A DNA stretch of 64,000 nt. Source: Phlyctochytrium arcticum (taxonomy: Eukaryota; Chytridiomycota; Chytridiomycetes; Chytridiales; Chytridiaceae). Made by a program: the position numbers and the translations under genes. Positions 1-11,167 of the stretch are shown piece after piece. The stretch covers positions 496,001-560,000 of the forward strand of contig JAHLKI010000006.1 in the NCBI GenBank assembly GCA_025602905.1, given 5' to 3'. The first letter of the stretch is position 1, and every line of letters starts with the position of its first letter. The notes below the pieces were generated by a model that worked only from the letters and a program-made list of their open reading frames with translations, did not search any database and had not been told where the DNA came from.

Positions 1-379
1 AGGAGAAAGGTGGAAAAGCGTTTTCAAAACGGATTGATTTAATTTTTCAAATCAAGGCCGCATCGCGATTTCAATTCAACCTCATCCATCTCCGCAGAAG
101 AATATTCGACTAAACGCTTTGCTCCCCCCCCCCACCCTCAAAGGTAAAAAAAGATGGATTTCGGGCCTCGGTCGGGGATCAAAAAAAAAGACGTATATAG
201 TCTGCAGTCGAGCGTTGTCGTTATGGATTTTCAAGTCCAATCCAGGAATTCAGATATATATCCTGTTTTCCTTTGTCCTGTGGGGCAAGAGAGACTTTTT
301 TTCTGTTCTTTGAGATCATTTTTCCTCTCCCAGGATCTCGATGGGATCCAATGAATGACCGAACCCGTAGGCGCGCACA

Positions 380-404
380 TGTGTGTGTGTGTGTGTGTGT
401 GTGT
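380..404. repeat. (GT)n microsatellite
   Basis: About twelve GT dinucleotides in an uninterrupted run inside non-coding DNA upstream of PFS2. Confidence 0.9.
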
Positions 405-693
405 GGTATATATATTCCGCTCCGAGTGAATGACAAAATATGCCTTTCGCAAAAAGTGTACTTTCTGGCTTTGACAACGAAAGAGATCTCCAAAAGTTTG
501 GTGGCAAGTTCAGACCAAATGACTTTTGCATAAGGAAAAGGTGGGAGAAAATCGTATCTTGCGGGGGGGTTAGGTTTCGATGTTGCATCACTCCTTCAGT
601 CGATTTTGCTCCCATTTCAGTCTCTCGTTATCGTTTCTTCAGTCTATACGATGCGTTGCGTTAGTTTTAGGAAATGCGAGAGTTGCAAGGTGG

Positions 694-714
694 TCATCAT
701 CATCATCATCATCA
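694..714. repeat. (CAT)n microsatellite
   Basis: Seven CAT/ATC triplets in non-coding DNA. A second, slightly longer run of the same triplet lies at 911-935. Confidence 0.85.
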
Positions 715-910
715 GACATTTCATTCGGTATTCGTCACCAGGTAGTTCCATTCACCAGAGAGAGCCCGTTGATCAAAAACGCCAAAAACAAAAAACCGTG
801 TCGTTTTGCTTTTTAGCCCGTCAGAAAAAATATGTGTTTTTTCTTTTTTGATGGGGGTCGGCAATATCAGGTCCCCCTCCTCTTCAACCGTTTCAGATCG
901 AAATTGTTCG

Positions 911-935
911 CATCATCATCATCATCATCATCATC
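911..935. repeat. (CAT)n microsatellite
   Basis: Eight CAT triplets, about 350 bp upstream of the PFS2 start codon. It is the second CAT run in this upstream region. Confidence 0.85.
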
Positions 936-1280
936 GTTTCGACCCCCATCTCTCAAAAAAACCCCTCACTCCCTCATCACCTAGATCCATTCATAAGTCC
1001 CTCTTCATCCACAACCCATTTACACTTACCATTTTTTCGTGTTTCCCCAAAAGCATCATTCTAGATTTCTCGAATGATCGAATGAGAAGATTAGAGATAG
1101 TATGAGGAGTTTGAGACTTGTTTTGATGAGGAGGATAAAGGACGGACGCGTCCAAATTCCAAGATCAAAACATTTTCAAACTCTTCAACTCCTTGTTCAC
1201 GTGACACCACCTTCCACCAACAATTCAAAAACACCGACCACTTCCTCAATCCCCCAAGATCCCCCCCACCAATCACAATC

Positions 1281-3514
1281 ATGTCCACACCCACCCCCCG
1301 CCCCTACCAACCCTCCTTCCAACAGCAGCAGCACCAACGCCGTTTCAACAATCCACCCGGCCACCAACAAAATTATACCTCCAAACAACAACAACAGCAA
1401 CAAGACTACGACCAAAACAAACGGGTCCGAAAGGCCATTCAGCGGCGCACAGTCGATTACAATTCGGTGATTATCCGGCATTTAGAGGTATTGTGAGTTG
1501 AGTAGTGATGGGGGGGGGGTAGTATTTTAATGGGGTGTTTTTTAGTTACGAAGTACGACACGGACATGGAGGGATCATGTGGCCCTACAGCCTGACCCGA
1601 ATTTTATCGTTGATGTAAGTGGATGAGAAAAGTTTGAAATCTTTTGCTTGTAGGAGTAGGAGTAGTATATATATGTGTGTGTGTGGGGAGGGAGTTGGGG
1701 GGGGGGATGAAATTTTGTCTATTCGCAAATATATATTATATTCAAAACTTGTACTGTTACGATTTGAATTACGAACCCATCTTCTGCAAAAAAAGCTATC
1801 GGTTTCTGGCTAATGATTTGATGTGTGTTATAGATCCATCCACCCATTTCATACCCGACCAACCCTTCTACGTGCGTGACCACCAAGTTTGTGCATACGT
1901 CTACCAACAAAGTCCGGTGTCCGATTAATGCCGTGCAGGTAACGTTATTCTCCCTTCCCAAATCCATCTAGTCGTTAATGTAATATATTCACAGTGGACA
2001 CCCGACGGCCGCCGCCTCATAACGGGCGCCTCCTCAGGCGAATTCACACTCTGGAACGGCCTCACCTTCAATTTCGAAACCATCCTACAAGCCCACGACA
2101 AGGCCGTGCGGACCATGATCTGGTCGCATAACGACACGTGGCTGATAACCGGCGACGATTCCGGACTCATAAAGTATTGGCAGAGCAATATGAATAATTT
2201 AAAGGTGGTTCAGGCGCATAAAGAGACGGTGCGGGATTTGAGTTTTTCGCCTACGGATGCGAAATATGCGAGTTGTTCGGATGATGGGACGATCAAGATT
2301 TGGGGGTTTGCGGATGGGGTTGAGGAGCGGACGTTGACGGGTGGGTGTTATTTCTTTCGTATCCTGTTTTTCAGTGTGAAAGTATTGACTGGGTGATTCA
2401 GGACACGGATGGGATGTGAAATGTATCGATTGGCATCCGTCCAAAGCCCTGTTGGCCTCTGGTTCAAAGGACAATCTAGTCAAACTCTGGGACCCCAAAA
2501 CCGGCAAAGCCCTGTCCACTTTACACGGGCACAAAAACACCATTTTAGGCATAGAATGGAACAAGAACGGGAATTGGTTGGTGACGGCGTCAAGGGATCA
2601 GTTACTGAGAGTATATGATATCCGAACGATGAGGGAGATGCAGTCGTTTCGGGGCCATAAAAAGGATGTGCAGTCGGTCAAATGGCATCCGTTTCAGGAA
2701 TCGTTGTTTGTGAGTGGGGGGAGTGATGGGAGTATGAATTTTTGGAATGTTGGGTGAGTTGCGTTTGTCAATTGGGGGATGTTTTTACAAGGGTTGAGAC
2801 TAATAATGTGAATGTAGAACAGAACACGCGATTGGAGGAATGGAAGGGGCGCACGAGTCGTCCGTGTTTGCATTGGACTGGCATCCGATGGGACATATTC
2901 TCGTCTCTGGGTCCAACGATCATACAACGCGGTTTTGGACGCGGAACCGGCCGGGGGATGCAATGACGGATCGGGTTGCTTTTACTACGCGGAGTGGGGG
3001 GGATGGAATGTATGGGCGGTATGAGGATGATGAGCAGGATGCTGGTGGAGAGAGTGAGGCAGAGGTGGATGAGTGGGCGGATGCGGCTGCTGCTGCTTCG
3101 GGTGGTGCGGGTGGGATGATGGGGGGTATGTTGCCTGGATTAGGGGATTTGGATGTGACTGGATTCTCTGGTGGACGTGTGCCGTTACAGTCTCAATCAT
3201 CACAGCAGTATCAACAGTCCCAACAACAAAGCAATAAACGACGACGGGATGAGGATGGACGGTTTCATCATCATCATCATCATACTGGACCTGTGCGGCA
3301 TCATCATCATCATCAACACAATACAGCCAATTTTGCTCCACCGCCATCACATCAGCAGCAGCAGCAACAACAACAACGACGGTCCCAACCCTCCCGTCCT
3401 CCTCCATCTAGTCAGCCAAGTAACCATGATACCCAGCAACTGCTGAGTCAACTGGCCGCGCAAGGGTTCCCGCTCAATCCCGGGTTAGTGCAGGCCCTGA
3501 GCAAGAATGCCTAG
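1281..3514 (+). CDS. PFS2: Pfs2/WDR33-type WD40 polyadenylation factor
   Basis: WD40 scaffold of the cleavage and polyadenylation factor, acting in nuclear mRNA 3'-end formation. Exons read as 1281-1487, 1546-1614, 1834-1938, 1995-2340, 2402-2753 and 2818-3514. All boundaries are GT-AG and phases match, giving about 591 aa. The Pfs2 signature is strong: a N-terminal block ending [19 protein letters not shown], then seven WD repeats with motifs such as [29 protein letters not shown]-type blades and [18 protein letters not shown]. The N-terminus is Gln-rich. The C-terminal tail (about 200 aa) is low in complexity, with acidic, Ala-rich, His6-type and Gln-rich tracts, as in other fungal Pfs2 tails. 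The ATG at 1281 is the first in frame before the conserved block. The upstream frame is not protein-like. Confidence 0.95.
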
Positions 3515-3895
3515 CGACTCCTATATACCTAAAAAGTGTCCAGGACGCGCTCATTAAAGAACACATGACCTGTGAGCGGCTCACAACTAATTGATTCAAT
3601 GGGCTTGTCACTGAGATCACAGACGCGCACTGATACTTTCAACTCCGCCAAACTCCGCTCGCTTGTTGGCCTTTCCTTTCTTTCCAGCATTGCTTTGCGA
3701 CAAAGTCCTCACCCCCGTTCTTTTACCCATACTTTACACTCGTTCTCTTTCTACCTACCCCGTCATCATCTTTTGCTGTATCATAGGAGTTGATTTTATT
3801 CCGTAGCTGAATGTATGTGCTTGCTGGCGAGCTTTGTTTATAATTTCGGACAAACTTATTAATATACATCTGAATGCCATTTTAGCCTATCCATC
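3515..3895. other. Spacer between PFS2 and the Crypton-like gene
   Basis: About 380 bp without a protein-like frame. It should contain the PFS2 3' untranslated region and any promoter of the following Crypton-like gene. It is C/T-rich in the middle. I see no other structure. Confidence 0.6.
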
Positions 3896-6800
3896 ATGCC
3901 ACGAAGGGCCAGAAAGGTGCAGGGGGTTCCCCTGTATATGTACCATGAGATATCATTGACCGCAGAGGAAATTGCTGCATTATCTCCCGAAGACCATGCT
4001 CGCGCTACCTCGAACAACAGTCGGTAGCCTCTACCACTCGGCAAGCCAGATCGACCAGAAACTCCAACACCGAAAAAGCATACTCTCGATGGCAGAGGGA
4101 ATACATTCACTGGTGCGAGGGTACCGCGGCTGTTGGATGCATGGTCCAAAATGACGGCACACTTGGGTACCCTTTGGAGACCACGTTGGTAGGGACCAAG
4201 TGCAAGTCATTGGTATCGGGTCGAAAGCTGCATATGTTTCTCAAGGATTGGGTACTGGCGATGGGCAATCAGGCAAAGAATCGTGTCGGTTATGTGCCGG
4301 GAAATAAGAAGCAGAAGCAGAAAAACCAAAGGGCTGCCGTTCGTGCTAATGCCGGCTCTCGCAGTGGCAGTGGTGTTGGCGCTGGTGTTGGAGGTAGTGG
4401 TAGCGGCAGTGGAGATGCTAGTGGTAGCGGTGGTGGTAGTGGTAGCGGCAGTGGAGATGCTAGTGGAATCGCTAGTGGAAGTGGAACACAGTTTACATAC
4501 GAGATGGTGGATGATAAGGGGGAGCCTGGAACTTACAAAAAGAAAGGTGCTGACCACTCGGTACGGACTTCATTGAACCCAAAACCTAATCTACAATGAC
4601 AGGACATCCTGAATTCGTGCAATATGAATTTGGAACAATTAAGATGGTCGTCAAGTCAGTCGTTGATTTGTGGAGCCTGCAGAAAGATCAAGGACTAATT
4701 TCAGATCAGTAAGTGATACTAGAGCATCTTATTGAGCCTTAATAGCCTGATCGCACATAACAGATCCCATCCGCATCCTCGCATCTCCCCGGTGAATGCC
4801 ATCTTAGAATAAATGCAGGCCCAAAAGCAAAACCATGATGACCGAACGTTTAAGGACAAAGGCATCAATGGAATTGTAGACCAGTATGATATAGCAGACG
4901 ATCGCAAACTCAATGTCTTCTGGTGGAACTTACCCCAAACGGGGCTTCGTAATCGCGCTCACCACAACTGCCTCCGCGCGGTCATGCAACGTTCCCAGTT
5001 CATGAGACGCCTGAAACTCTCTGACATCGCATGCAAGGTTGTTAACGATGAGGGTGTCACTGAGTGTGACATTGCCGCATTCACATGCAACAAGTCTAAA
5101 ACCAATACGGAAGCCAAGCGCGAGGACTATGCGTTCATCCGTCACAAAGATATATTGCTGTGTCCATGGAATTCTATGGCGTTTTGGGTTTTCGAACGCT
5201 ACGAGATCAATCAAGAGCAACCACCCAAGTGCGATGTCTCCGCGGAATGGTATGACATCTTTTTTATGAAGGTAGGGTCTTGGCAGATATGCATGTTCAA
5301 ATCATCACGTTTTAATGTGTTTTTGCCAGCCTTCCGATCAGCAACAGGCAGCGATGGCGACCCGCAAAAGAAAGCGCAAAGCAAAAGGGCCGGCAAGACA
5401 ACCCATCATTATTGGAGTCTGGGATGGCGCGGATCCCGTGGAGGACGAAGACGACCAGGACGACCCGGAGGAAGAAGTAGGGATCACGTATGATACCCAG
5501 TACAATCTGCAACGCACTGCGCTGGACGCGTGCGGCGTTCTATCCTCCAAAGTAACTCACTGCTGCCGTAAATGGGCTGCAATGGAAAATGAGCGCAAGG
5601 GAGTCGACGGGGATCAGAATGGCCGAATGGGAGGTTGGGCGCGTGATGCCAAAAACGGAGCCTATACCACCGGCCTGCCCTATCAAGCCATCCGTGCGTT
5701 AGGAGACTTTCCAATTAATGGCAGCTGCTTTTTTCTAGCTAGAGCGGTGCCAGTCCCGCAAGAGCTTCTGCAGTCCATTTTCCCGTGGATTGAGGAGCTG
5801 GAGCAAAAATGCCATCAAGTTCACACCGAGAGTGCGGGCATGTTGGCTGCCCTAGGGTTTTTGCGATGCCTGAAGGCTTGCCGCAAGGTCATTTGCCAGG
5901 ACGCGCCAACTTTGATGCAAATGTATCCGAATCACGCTATTTGGCAGCATAGCTTCTTTAAAAAGTCCTGCTTTCCTGAGGTACAAGGATCACAACCTCC
6001 AGGTATCAGCAACTGCCGTCAACCCGAGAGATTCAACGTTTGCCGCCATCGCTCCCTTTCTTAACGACCGCCTCACCACCCAAGATCTGGCCATGAAAGT
6101 CATTGGCACAGACGTTGCACACACAGTCGAGCGGGTGCGTTATGCGAGTATAAGTCTTCTGTGAGATCCCTAGCTGACCCGGACTCTATACTCTTCTTAT
6201 CAGACCGACCGTGTCGACACTCAGCTAGAACAGTTCCAGACCCGGCAGTCTACCTTGATTGGCACTACAGCCCGGCTGACGGACGCCATCCTCAACTTAC
6301 AACAAACTGTCAATGCATACCATGCGATTCTGGTTGCGAGCGGTCGCACCCACACAACTGCAGCTGCCGACGTAGCCACGACCGTCATGTCGCAGATTGC
6401 AAGAAACACTGAGACGCATCTTCAGGGGAACCGCGAGATCTATCAATCGCTGATGCGCCTCTTCCCACAGCCCAACTCAGCATCATCCACATCACAGTCC
6501 CAACTAAATGTTGGTCTTCAACCCCAACCCCAAGGAGGTAACAACGGCTGCTCCTGCATTCATGGTTCAGGTTGTTTTTAATTCTGTACAGCTTCTACGC
6601 AAGCAACGTCAGCTGGATCATCCGAAACTCGCGACAATGCAATCGGAGCCGAGGCAGCAGCAGGTTCGTATTTTCACACCATTGTATCAAGCGGACAGCA
6701 TATCACTGATTTTCAGCAGCTCAAGTAGAGCAGGTCCCCGTGCAGAAGCAATGCCGGACAATCAAAACGGTGACGGCCGCATGGACAGAGTATGAAGTTG

Positions 6801-7123
6801 GTCCTTCTGGTGGACTACCCTGCAAGGTTGCCTTGCGCTGTTCATTCTTATTTCTGCCAACCCTTGGGCTAACTTGTGTGCACAGGAGCTTGAAGACAAG
6901 TGGCAAGCGCGGTAGAAGCAATCTGCAAGCTGCCCAGCGTTTGGAGCAGGAGCGACTCGCGATACACATCAGGTTCATTTGCTTTGAGACGGACATTTAA
7001 CTCGTAGCAGTTCTAACAATGCGATTATTGTTTTACTACAGATTAGGCCTCGGTACAGTAGCCCCGTCCCTGTCCAGGTTCCAAGCCATGTTGTTAGAGC
7101 AAGGCGATGATATTATAACATAG
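3896..7123 (+). pseudogene. Crypton-type tyrosine recombinase gene (disabled)
   Basis: Crypton/Ndc10-type recombinase. The order is a N-terminal SAM-like part (AYSRWQREYIHWC), a Gly/Ser repeat linker (about 4366-4490), the core with a KREDYAFIRHKDILLCPWNS motif, the H-R pair in KVTHCCRKW, the tyrosine in GGWARDAKNGAYTTGLP, and a C-terminal GCR1_C-like block (KTVTAAWTEYEVGPSGGLP). Introns read clearly at 4547-4602, 4709-4763 and 5272-5329, with more near 6136-6203, 6537-6590, 6665-6717, 6827-6887 and 6970-7041. Lesions: an apparent extra GC near 4001-4006, an in-frame TAA at 4810-4812, an extra A in the A-run at 5960-5964, and an apparent 2-nt loss at 6912 that creates TAG. A basic segment (TRKRKRKAK) is a likely nuclear signal. 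Cryptons lack terminal repeats, so element ends cannot be set. Assembly errors could mimic some lesions. Confidence 0.85.
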
Positions 7124-7314
7124 CAAATAGTAGAAGCCGCGTGAAAGTTGTTCAAGTGTCCCGGAGGCTTAGTAACGCGTGTATGTCATTGTCATCACGT
7201 CATGCATGAGCTGAGCATTTCTCATCTGAATGTTTTTTGCGTTACCATAAAGCGCCCCCCCCGTGGGATTTCGCCCCCAATCTCCAGAAACACTCTTTCT
7301 GAAAAGAACACTCC

Positions 7315-7450
7315 ACTCACTGCTCTCCCTCTCCCTCTCCCGCTGCACACTCACTGCTCTCCCTCTCCCTCTCCCGCTGCACACTCACTGCTCTCCCTCT
7401 CCCTCTCCCGCTGCACACTCACTGCTCTCCCTCTCCCTCTCCCGCTGCAC
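7315..7450. repeat. 34-bp minisatellite, four identical copies
   Basis: Four perfect head-to-tail copies of a 34-bp unit begin at 7315, 7349, 7383 and 7417. The unit starts ACTCACTGCTCTCCCTCTCC and ends in CGCTGCAC. A degenerate CA-rich tail follows to about 7500. The array is pyrimidine-rich on the plus strand and ends 94 bp before the kinase start codon, so it probably lies in that gene's promoter or 5' leader. Confidence 0.95.
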
Positions 7451-7544
7451 ACACACACACTCAAACGGCTCTGCACACTCACTCACTGCTCTGCAACACG
7501 CACCAACACCAAGCCACACTAACGACTACTAACGAACAAGAGAA

Positions 7545-9044
7545 ATGCTTCAAGCCACGAGTGAGCAGGAACAGGAACAGGAACAGCAAGGCACACTGGA
7601 CCATCTGCTCATCAACCCCCTCAAGCGTCTTCTCCAGCACCACCACCACCACCACCCAGGGCGCCCCCACTCCACTCCTCCCTCGCGCCATCACTCCCTC
7701 TTTCACTCCAGTCACTCTGACTCTCCCCAACCCCCCCCAGAACCCACCCGCACAAAGTCGTCGCCGGGCACTAGCACAAAGTACGGCACACGCACACGAC
7801 AATGCATAGGCAAAGGCGCCAACGGGGCTTGTTATAAAATGACGGGTGGAGTCTCGCTAGGTCCACGCGACGACGACGACTCGAGCGCCCAGAGCAGTCG
7901 TTCGGGTGGAACTAGTACTCCAAGTACTACTACCAGTGACGCAGCAGAAGACACTACTAGTGAACCCCCCACAGAATACGTCGTCAAACAATTCAGACCC
8001 CGCCAAAAGAATGAATCCCAAAAACAATACATGAAGAAACTCTCTTCGGAATTCTGCATCGGCTCCCATCTCAACCATCCCAATCTCTTGACCACCACAG
8101 ACTTGATTTGCGATGACGCTACCAATTCTTACTACACAGTCATGCCGTTATGTAAATACGGGGACCTGTTCAACTACATTCAATCCACCACCGCCGCCGC
8201 ATCCGGTGTCACCACCAGTAAAACAGCCTCGGGATCAGGCATCCAGTTGAACCCCACAACCCTCTCCCTCTTTACCCAGTTAATCCACGGGGTAGCTTAT
8301 TTACATGCCACGGGCATCGCCCACCGAGACCTCAAACCCGAAAACATTCTCTTTGACCGGCCCTCCCACATCAAAATCATCGATTTCGGGTCAGCCGACG
8401 TCTACCGCCCCCCCTCTTCCACCTGCTGCCACCTTTCCAAAGGCATGTGCGGCTCCGGCCCCTACATCCCCCCCGAAGAATGGACCGACCCCTCAACCGG
8501 CTACGACGCCCGTAAAGTCGATGTATGGGCCTGTGGCATCATTTTTGTCGCCATGTGCACTAAACGCTTTCCGTGGGCCAATGCCAAGCATGGGGATTTA
8601 GAGTACGCTGCTTACTTGAAATACATTCACTCCTGTGATCACAAGTCTACTCCTTTAACTAGTAACGACACCCTCCTCCCCCGCATCTTTAAAACCCTCC
8701 CCACAAGCCCTCGCTCCCTGGTTCTACGCATGCTCCACCCGGACCCTGTGAAAAGATGCACCATCGAAGACGTTCTCGCTGACCCTTGGTTCCAATCCAT
8801 CGATTCGGGGGATGAGGCCGCTATCACTACTACTGTTGTTCCCACTGCACCCCCACCGTGTGTGGAAGGTGAACCACTCCATGCATCATCAACACCCATC
8901 TCGCCCACCCCAACTCCCCTTCCCAGTAAAATCTTTATCGCCGAAAAGATTCCTCGTCCATCCTCTACTACTACTACTACTACTACTACTATTCCTTTAT
9001 CTACCGGTCCCGCCGCCACTGCAGCCGCACCCGCACATTCATAA
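7545..9044 (+). CDS. Hal4/Hal5-family protein kinase
   Basis: Ser/Thr kinase of 499 aa in one exon, resembling the fungal Hal4 (Sat4)/Hal5 group that controls plasma-membrane ion and nutrient transporters. The glycine loop is GKGANG (89-94), the likely catalytic Lys is K148 in EYVVKQF, the catalytic loop is HRDLKPEN (260-267) and the metal motif is DFG (280-282). The activation segment ends GSGPYIPPEEW, where the usual APE reads PPE. The block YDARKVDVWACGIIFVAMC followed by KRFPW is typical of the Hal group. The N-terminus (1-85) is Glu/Gln-, His- and Pro-rich. An insert of about 45 aa splits the small lobe. The C-terminus is Thr/Pro/Ala-rich. The family call rests on the C-lobe pattern; the transporter role is inferred from the family. 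Confidence 0.85.
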   Translation: MLQATSEQEQEQEQQGTLDHLLINPLKRLLQHHHHHHPGRPHSTPPSRHHSLFHSSHSDSPQPPPEPTRTKSSPGTSTKYGTRTRQCIGKGANGACYKMTGGVSLGPRDDDDSSAQSSRSGGTSTPSTTTSDAAEDTTSEPPTEYVVKQFRPRQKNESQKQYMKKLSSEFCIGSHLNHPNLLTTTDLICDDATNSYYTVMPLCKYGDLFNYIQSTTAAASGVTTSKTASGSGIQLNPTTLSLFTQLIHGVAYLHATGIAHRDLKPENILFDRPSHIKIIDFGSADVYRPPSSTCCHLSKGMCGSGPYIPPEEWTDPSTGYDARKVDVWACGIIFVAMCTKRFPWANAKHGDLEYAAYLKYIHSCDHKSTPLTSNDTLLPRIFKTLPTSPRSLVLRMLHPDPVKRCTIEDVLADPWFQSIDSGDEAAITTTVVPTAPPPCVEGEPLHASSTPISPTPTPLPSKIFIAEKIPRPSSTTTTTTTTIPLSTGPAATAAAPAHS

Positions 9045-9423
9045 TATATAGATGTGTAGACAACCTACTCTCTCTTTTTTTTTTTGTACATTGCATTACA
9101 TTTTTCTTGGTCTTTATAGATTTTTCTTTGAGTTTTTTCCCACATTCAATGACCCCGCCCTCTCATATATACTCGCACGCGGGCGAGAGAGACCCGCTTT
9201 TTCGTTGTTTGGCAAAGAATATACCATCCGGTCCCTTTGCTAATATGATAGGATGATTTCGCAGAGCAATATGGAAATGCGAGCTCATAAGAGGGTGTGG
9301 GAGCATTTCGACGAGCCTCCGCTCAGGGCGAGGAGCATAGTTGTTTTTTTTAATGAACTGGGTTTGTTTGTTGCCTACATACATATACGTGTGGATCAAC
9401 ATCGAATGAACGGGGCGTGGTTG

Positions 9424-9452
<29 letters not shown>
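9424..9452. repeat. (CT)n microsatellite
   Basis: Fourteen or so CT dinucleotides in an uninterrupted run in the spacer downstream of the kinase gene. Confidence 0.9.
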
Positions 9453-9455
<3 letters not shown>

Positions 9456-9936
9456 TCGTCTTTGTAGTAGTTAACCAGTCCCGCACTTGCACACACATGC
9501 GGGTTGCTACATCATATCCGTATGGATCACCATCGAATAATGATAGATTAGATTTATATATTCGCTTCCCACCACAACAAAAAACAGACGGGCGGGCGTG
9601 TACCCTGCTTCTCATCATCAAACAACAACAGGATTAAAATAAACACTCATCGTCTTTCACACTGTGTTTCGTGCTTTGATCTTTTGACGCGAACGCGTGG
9701 GAAACGCTTTGAAAAAACGGCCTAGGGTTGAGGAGAGCAACGTGGCGCAGACCCTGGAGCGCCCGTTGGAAAACATTTCAAAACAAAACCCCGTTTTCCG
9801 CATTGGAGATTTGTGGAGCGTACATATTAGAAATAATTAGTACAGAGTCCATTCACAGGTGAGTCTAACCTTTTATTAGGTGTCAAATAAACGTAGGTTG
9901 TCCAGAAACTACACACACACTTTGGAAAGAAAACGG

Positions 9937-9944
9937 TATATAAA
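9937..9944 (+). promoter_or_regulatory. TATA-like box of the zinc-finger gene
   Basis: The sequence GGTATATAAAGG has its TATATAAA core 75 bp upstream of the ATG at 10019, a plausible spacing for a core promoter with a short leader. Confidence 0.5.
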
Positions 9945-10018
9945 GGCCCTTCCGTCTGCAAAACTCACACTCTCTATCTTGACACTCTCTTTGCCCGAAA
10001 CTAGAAAATCTATTAGCA

Positions 10019-11167
10019 ATGTCCAATTCCTACGAAGAAGACTTGGCCGGCCGACTCCGTCGTCGGCACAATGGCATGGACCAACAACAACAACTACAGG
10101 TCACCAATGGTCTCAACGAATCCCGTAAACGGTCTCGTCAAAACACGGCCGACGAATCCGAGGACGGAGAATACAAAGAGTCGTCCTTGACCCGAACCCG
10201 GAAAGTCTCTGCCCGCGAGATTGAACTCTCCATGCGGTACAACATTACCAGTATCGGTACGGGCTCTTATTCGGATGCCGATGTCGCATCGAACGATCCG
10301 GATGTCCAAATTGCCCTGATTGCCCGACGATCCTACCTGTTGGAATTGGGACTTGGCCGCGTCAGACACGAGTTACTCGTCAAGCGGCTTCCCTTTATCC
10401 TGAATTCGCAACTGGAAGCTATTATTGAACTGCGTTATGTTGATCTGGATCTGTGTCATCCCGATGCATACCTCGTCGATGATCCTCGGACCCGTAAACC
10501 CATTCAAGATGCGGTCGAGTGGACGATTTGTTGGGAATTTGTGGCGGGGATTTACCGCCGGTTGTATCCTACCCTCGGTCCCTCCCTCGAGTCCTACCGC
10601 CAACGTATATTGCGAAAGGCGACCCAGAACAACGCCCTATGGAGTGCTGTATATGACTACGACCGGCTCCGACGCCGGTATTGGGCCAACAATATCGAGA
10701 TTCCCTTGAATCAGGATATCCCTGCGTTTTCCGCTGCAGACGACAACAAGACCTCGGTCGACTCTACACCTGCCCAAACTCCCACCCAGAAGCCAGCTTC
10801 GCTGCGCCTGGGCGAGCCTCTAAACAACAATAATTCCATGGACGACACCCTGTCCACCGACGACAATTACACAAATTACAGTCCCACCCATTCCAATACC
10901 ACCCCCTTCCGAAACAATAATAATACCACCGGGATCGAAATCTGCCGTAAATACCAAAACGGGGATTGCCCCTACACGCGATGCCGCCGCCGGCACGTCT
11001 GTTCCAAATGTGAAAACCCGGGGCATGGCGCCGTTGAATGTCGATCGTCGACAAAATTCCACCAGACGAATTTGTCGAGGCAGCGATTGGGTGTACGATC
11101 TAATGCCCAACGCCCGGAAATGGCGGCACAGGGGTACCAATATTTGTTGAAGGCTGAGCCATCATAG
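10019..11167 (+). CDS. CCCH plus CCHC zinc-finger protein, function unknown
   Basis: Single-exon protein of 382 aa. Residues 1-75 are charged and basic with Gln runs. Residues about 100-235 look folded and helical (ELRYVDLDLCHPDAYLVDD, WEFVAGIYRRLYP). An Asn/Thr-rich linker follows, then a compact zinc module near 307-340. The first finger fits C-x7-C-x4-C-x3-H (CRKYQNGDCPYTRCRRRH). The second fits the retroviral-type knuckle C-x2-C-x4-H-x4-C (CSKCENPGHGAVEC). Back-to-back CCCH and CCHC fingers suggest RNA or single-stranded nucleic acid binding. Similar finger pairs occur in proteins near fungal mobile elements, so a domesticated gag-like origin is possible but unproven. No enzyme motif is visible. 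Confidence 0.75.
   Translation: MSNSYEEDLAGRLRRRHNGMDQQQQLQVTNGLNESRKRSRQNTADESEDGEYKESSLTRTRKVSAREIELSMRYNITSIGTGSYSDADVASNDPDVQIALIARRSYLLELGLGRVRHELLVKRLPFILNSQLEAIIELRYVDLDLCHPDAYLVDDPRTRKPIQDAVEWTICWEFVAGIYRRLYPTLGPSLESYRQRILRKATQNNALWSAVYDYDRLRRRYWANNIEIPLNQDIPAFSAADDNKTSVDSTPAQTPTQKPASLRLGEPLNNNNSMDDTLSTDDNYTNYSPTHSNTTPFRNNNNTTGIEICRKYQNGDCPYTRCRRRHVCSKCENPGHGAVECRSSTKFHQTNLSRQRLGVRSNAQRPEMAAQGYQYLLKAEPS

Larger units (their letters stand above)
1..1280. other. Non-coding upstream region of PFS2
   Basis: No protein-like reading frame is convincing here; the open frames translate homopolymers and microsatellites. The stretch holds a (GT)n run at about 380-404, (CAT)n runs at 694-714 and 911-935, and a pyrimidine-rich section just before the PFS2 start codon at 1281. 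It probably contains the PFS2 promoter and 5' leader. No clear TATA box was picked out. Confidence 0.6.
9045..10018. other. Intergenic region with (TC)n run
   Basis: About 970 bp with no credible gene. It contains T-runs after the kinase stop, a (TC)n microsatellite at 9424-9452, and a TATA-like element at 9937-9944 belonging to the downstream gene. Confidence 0.6.

Noticed and set aside
4810..4812. Stop codon reassignment as an explanation for the in-frame TAA
   Set aside because: TAA, TAG and TGA all serve as normal stops for the intact genes in this window (for example 41073-41075, 37488-37490 and the stop after the HemK fusion), so a lesion is the simpler reading.
7315..7450. CRISPR array
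   Set aside because: The 34-bp units abut directly without unique spacers, and the genome is eukaryotic.
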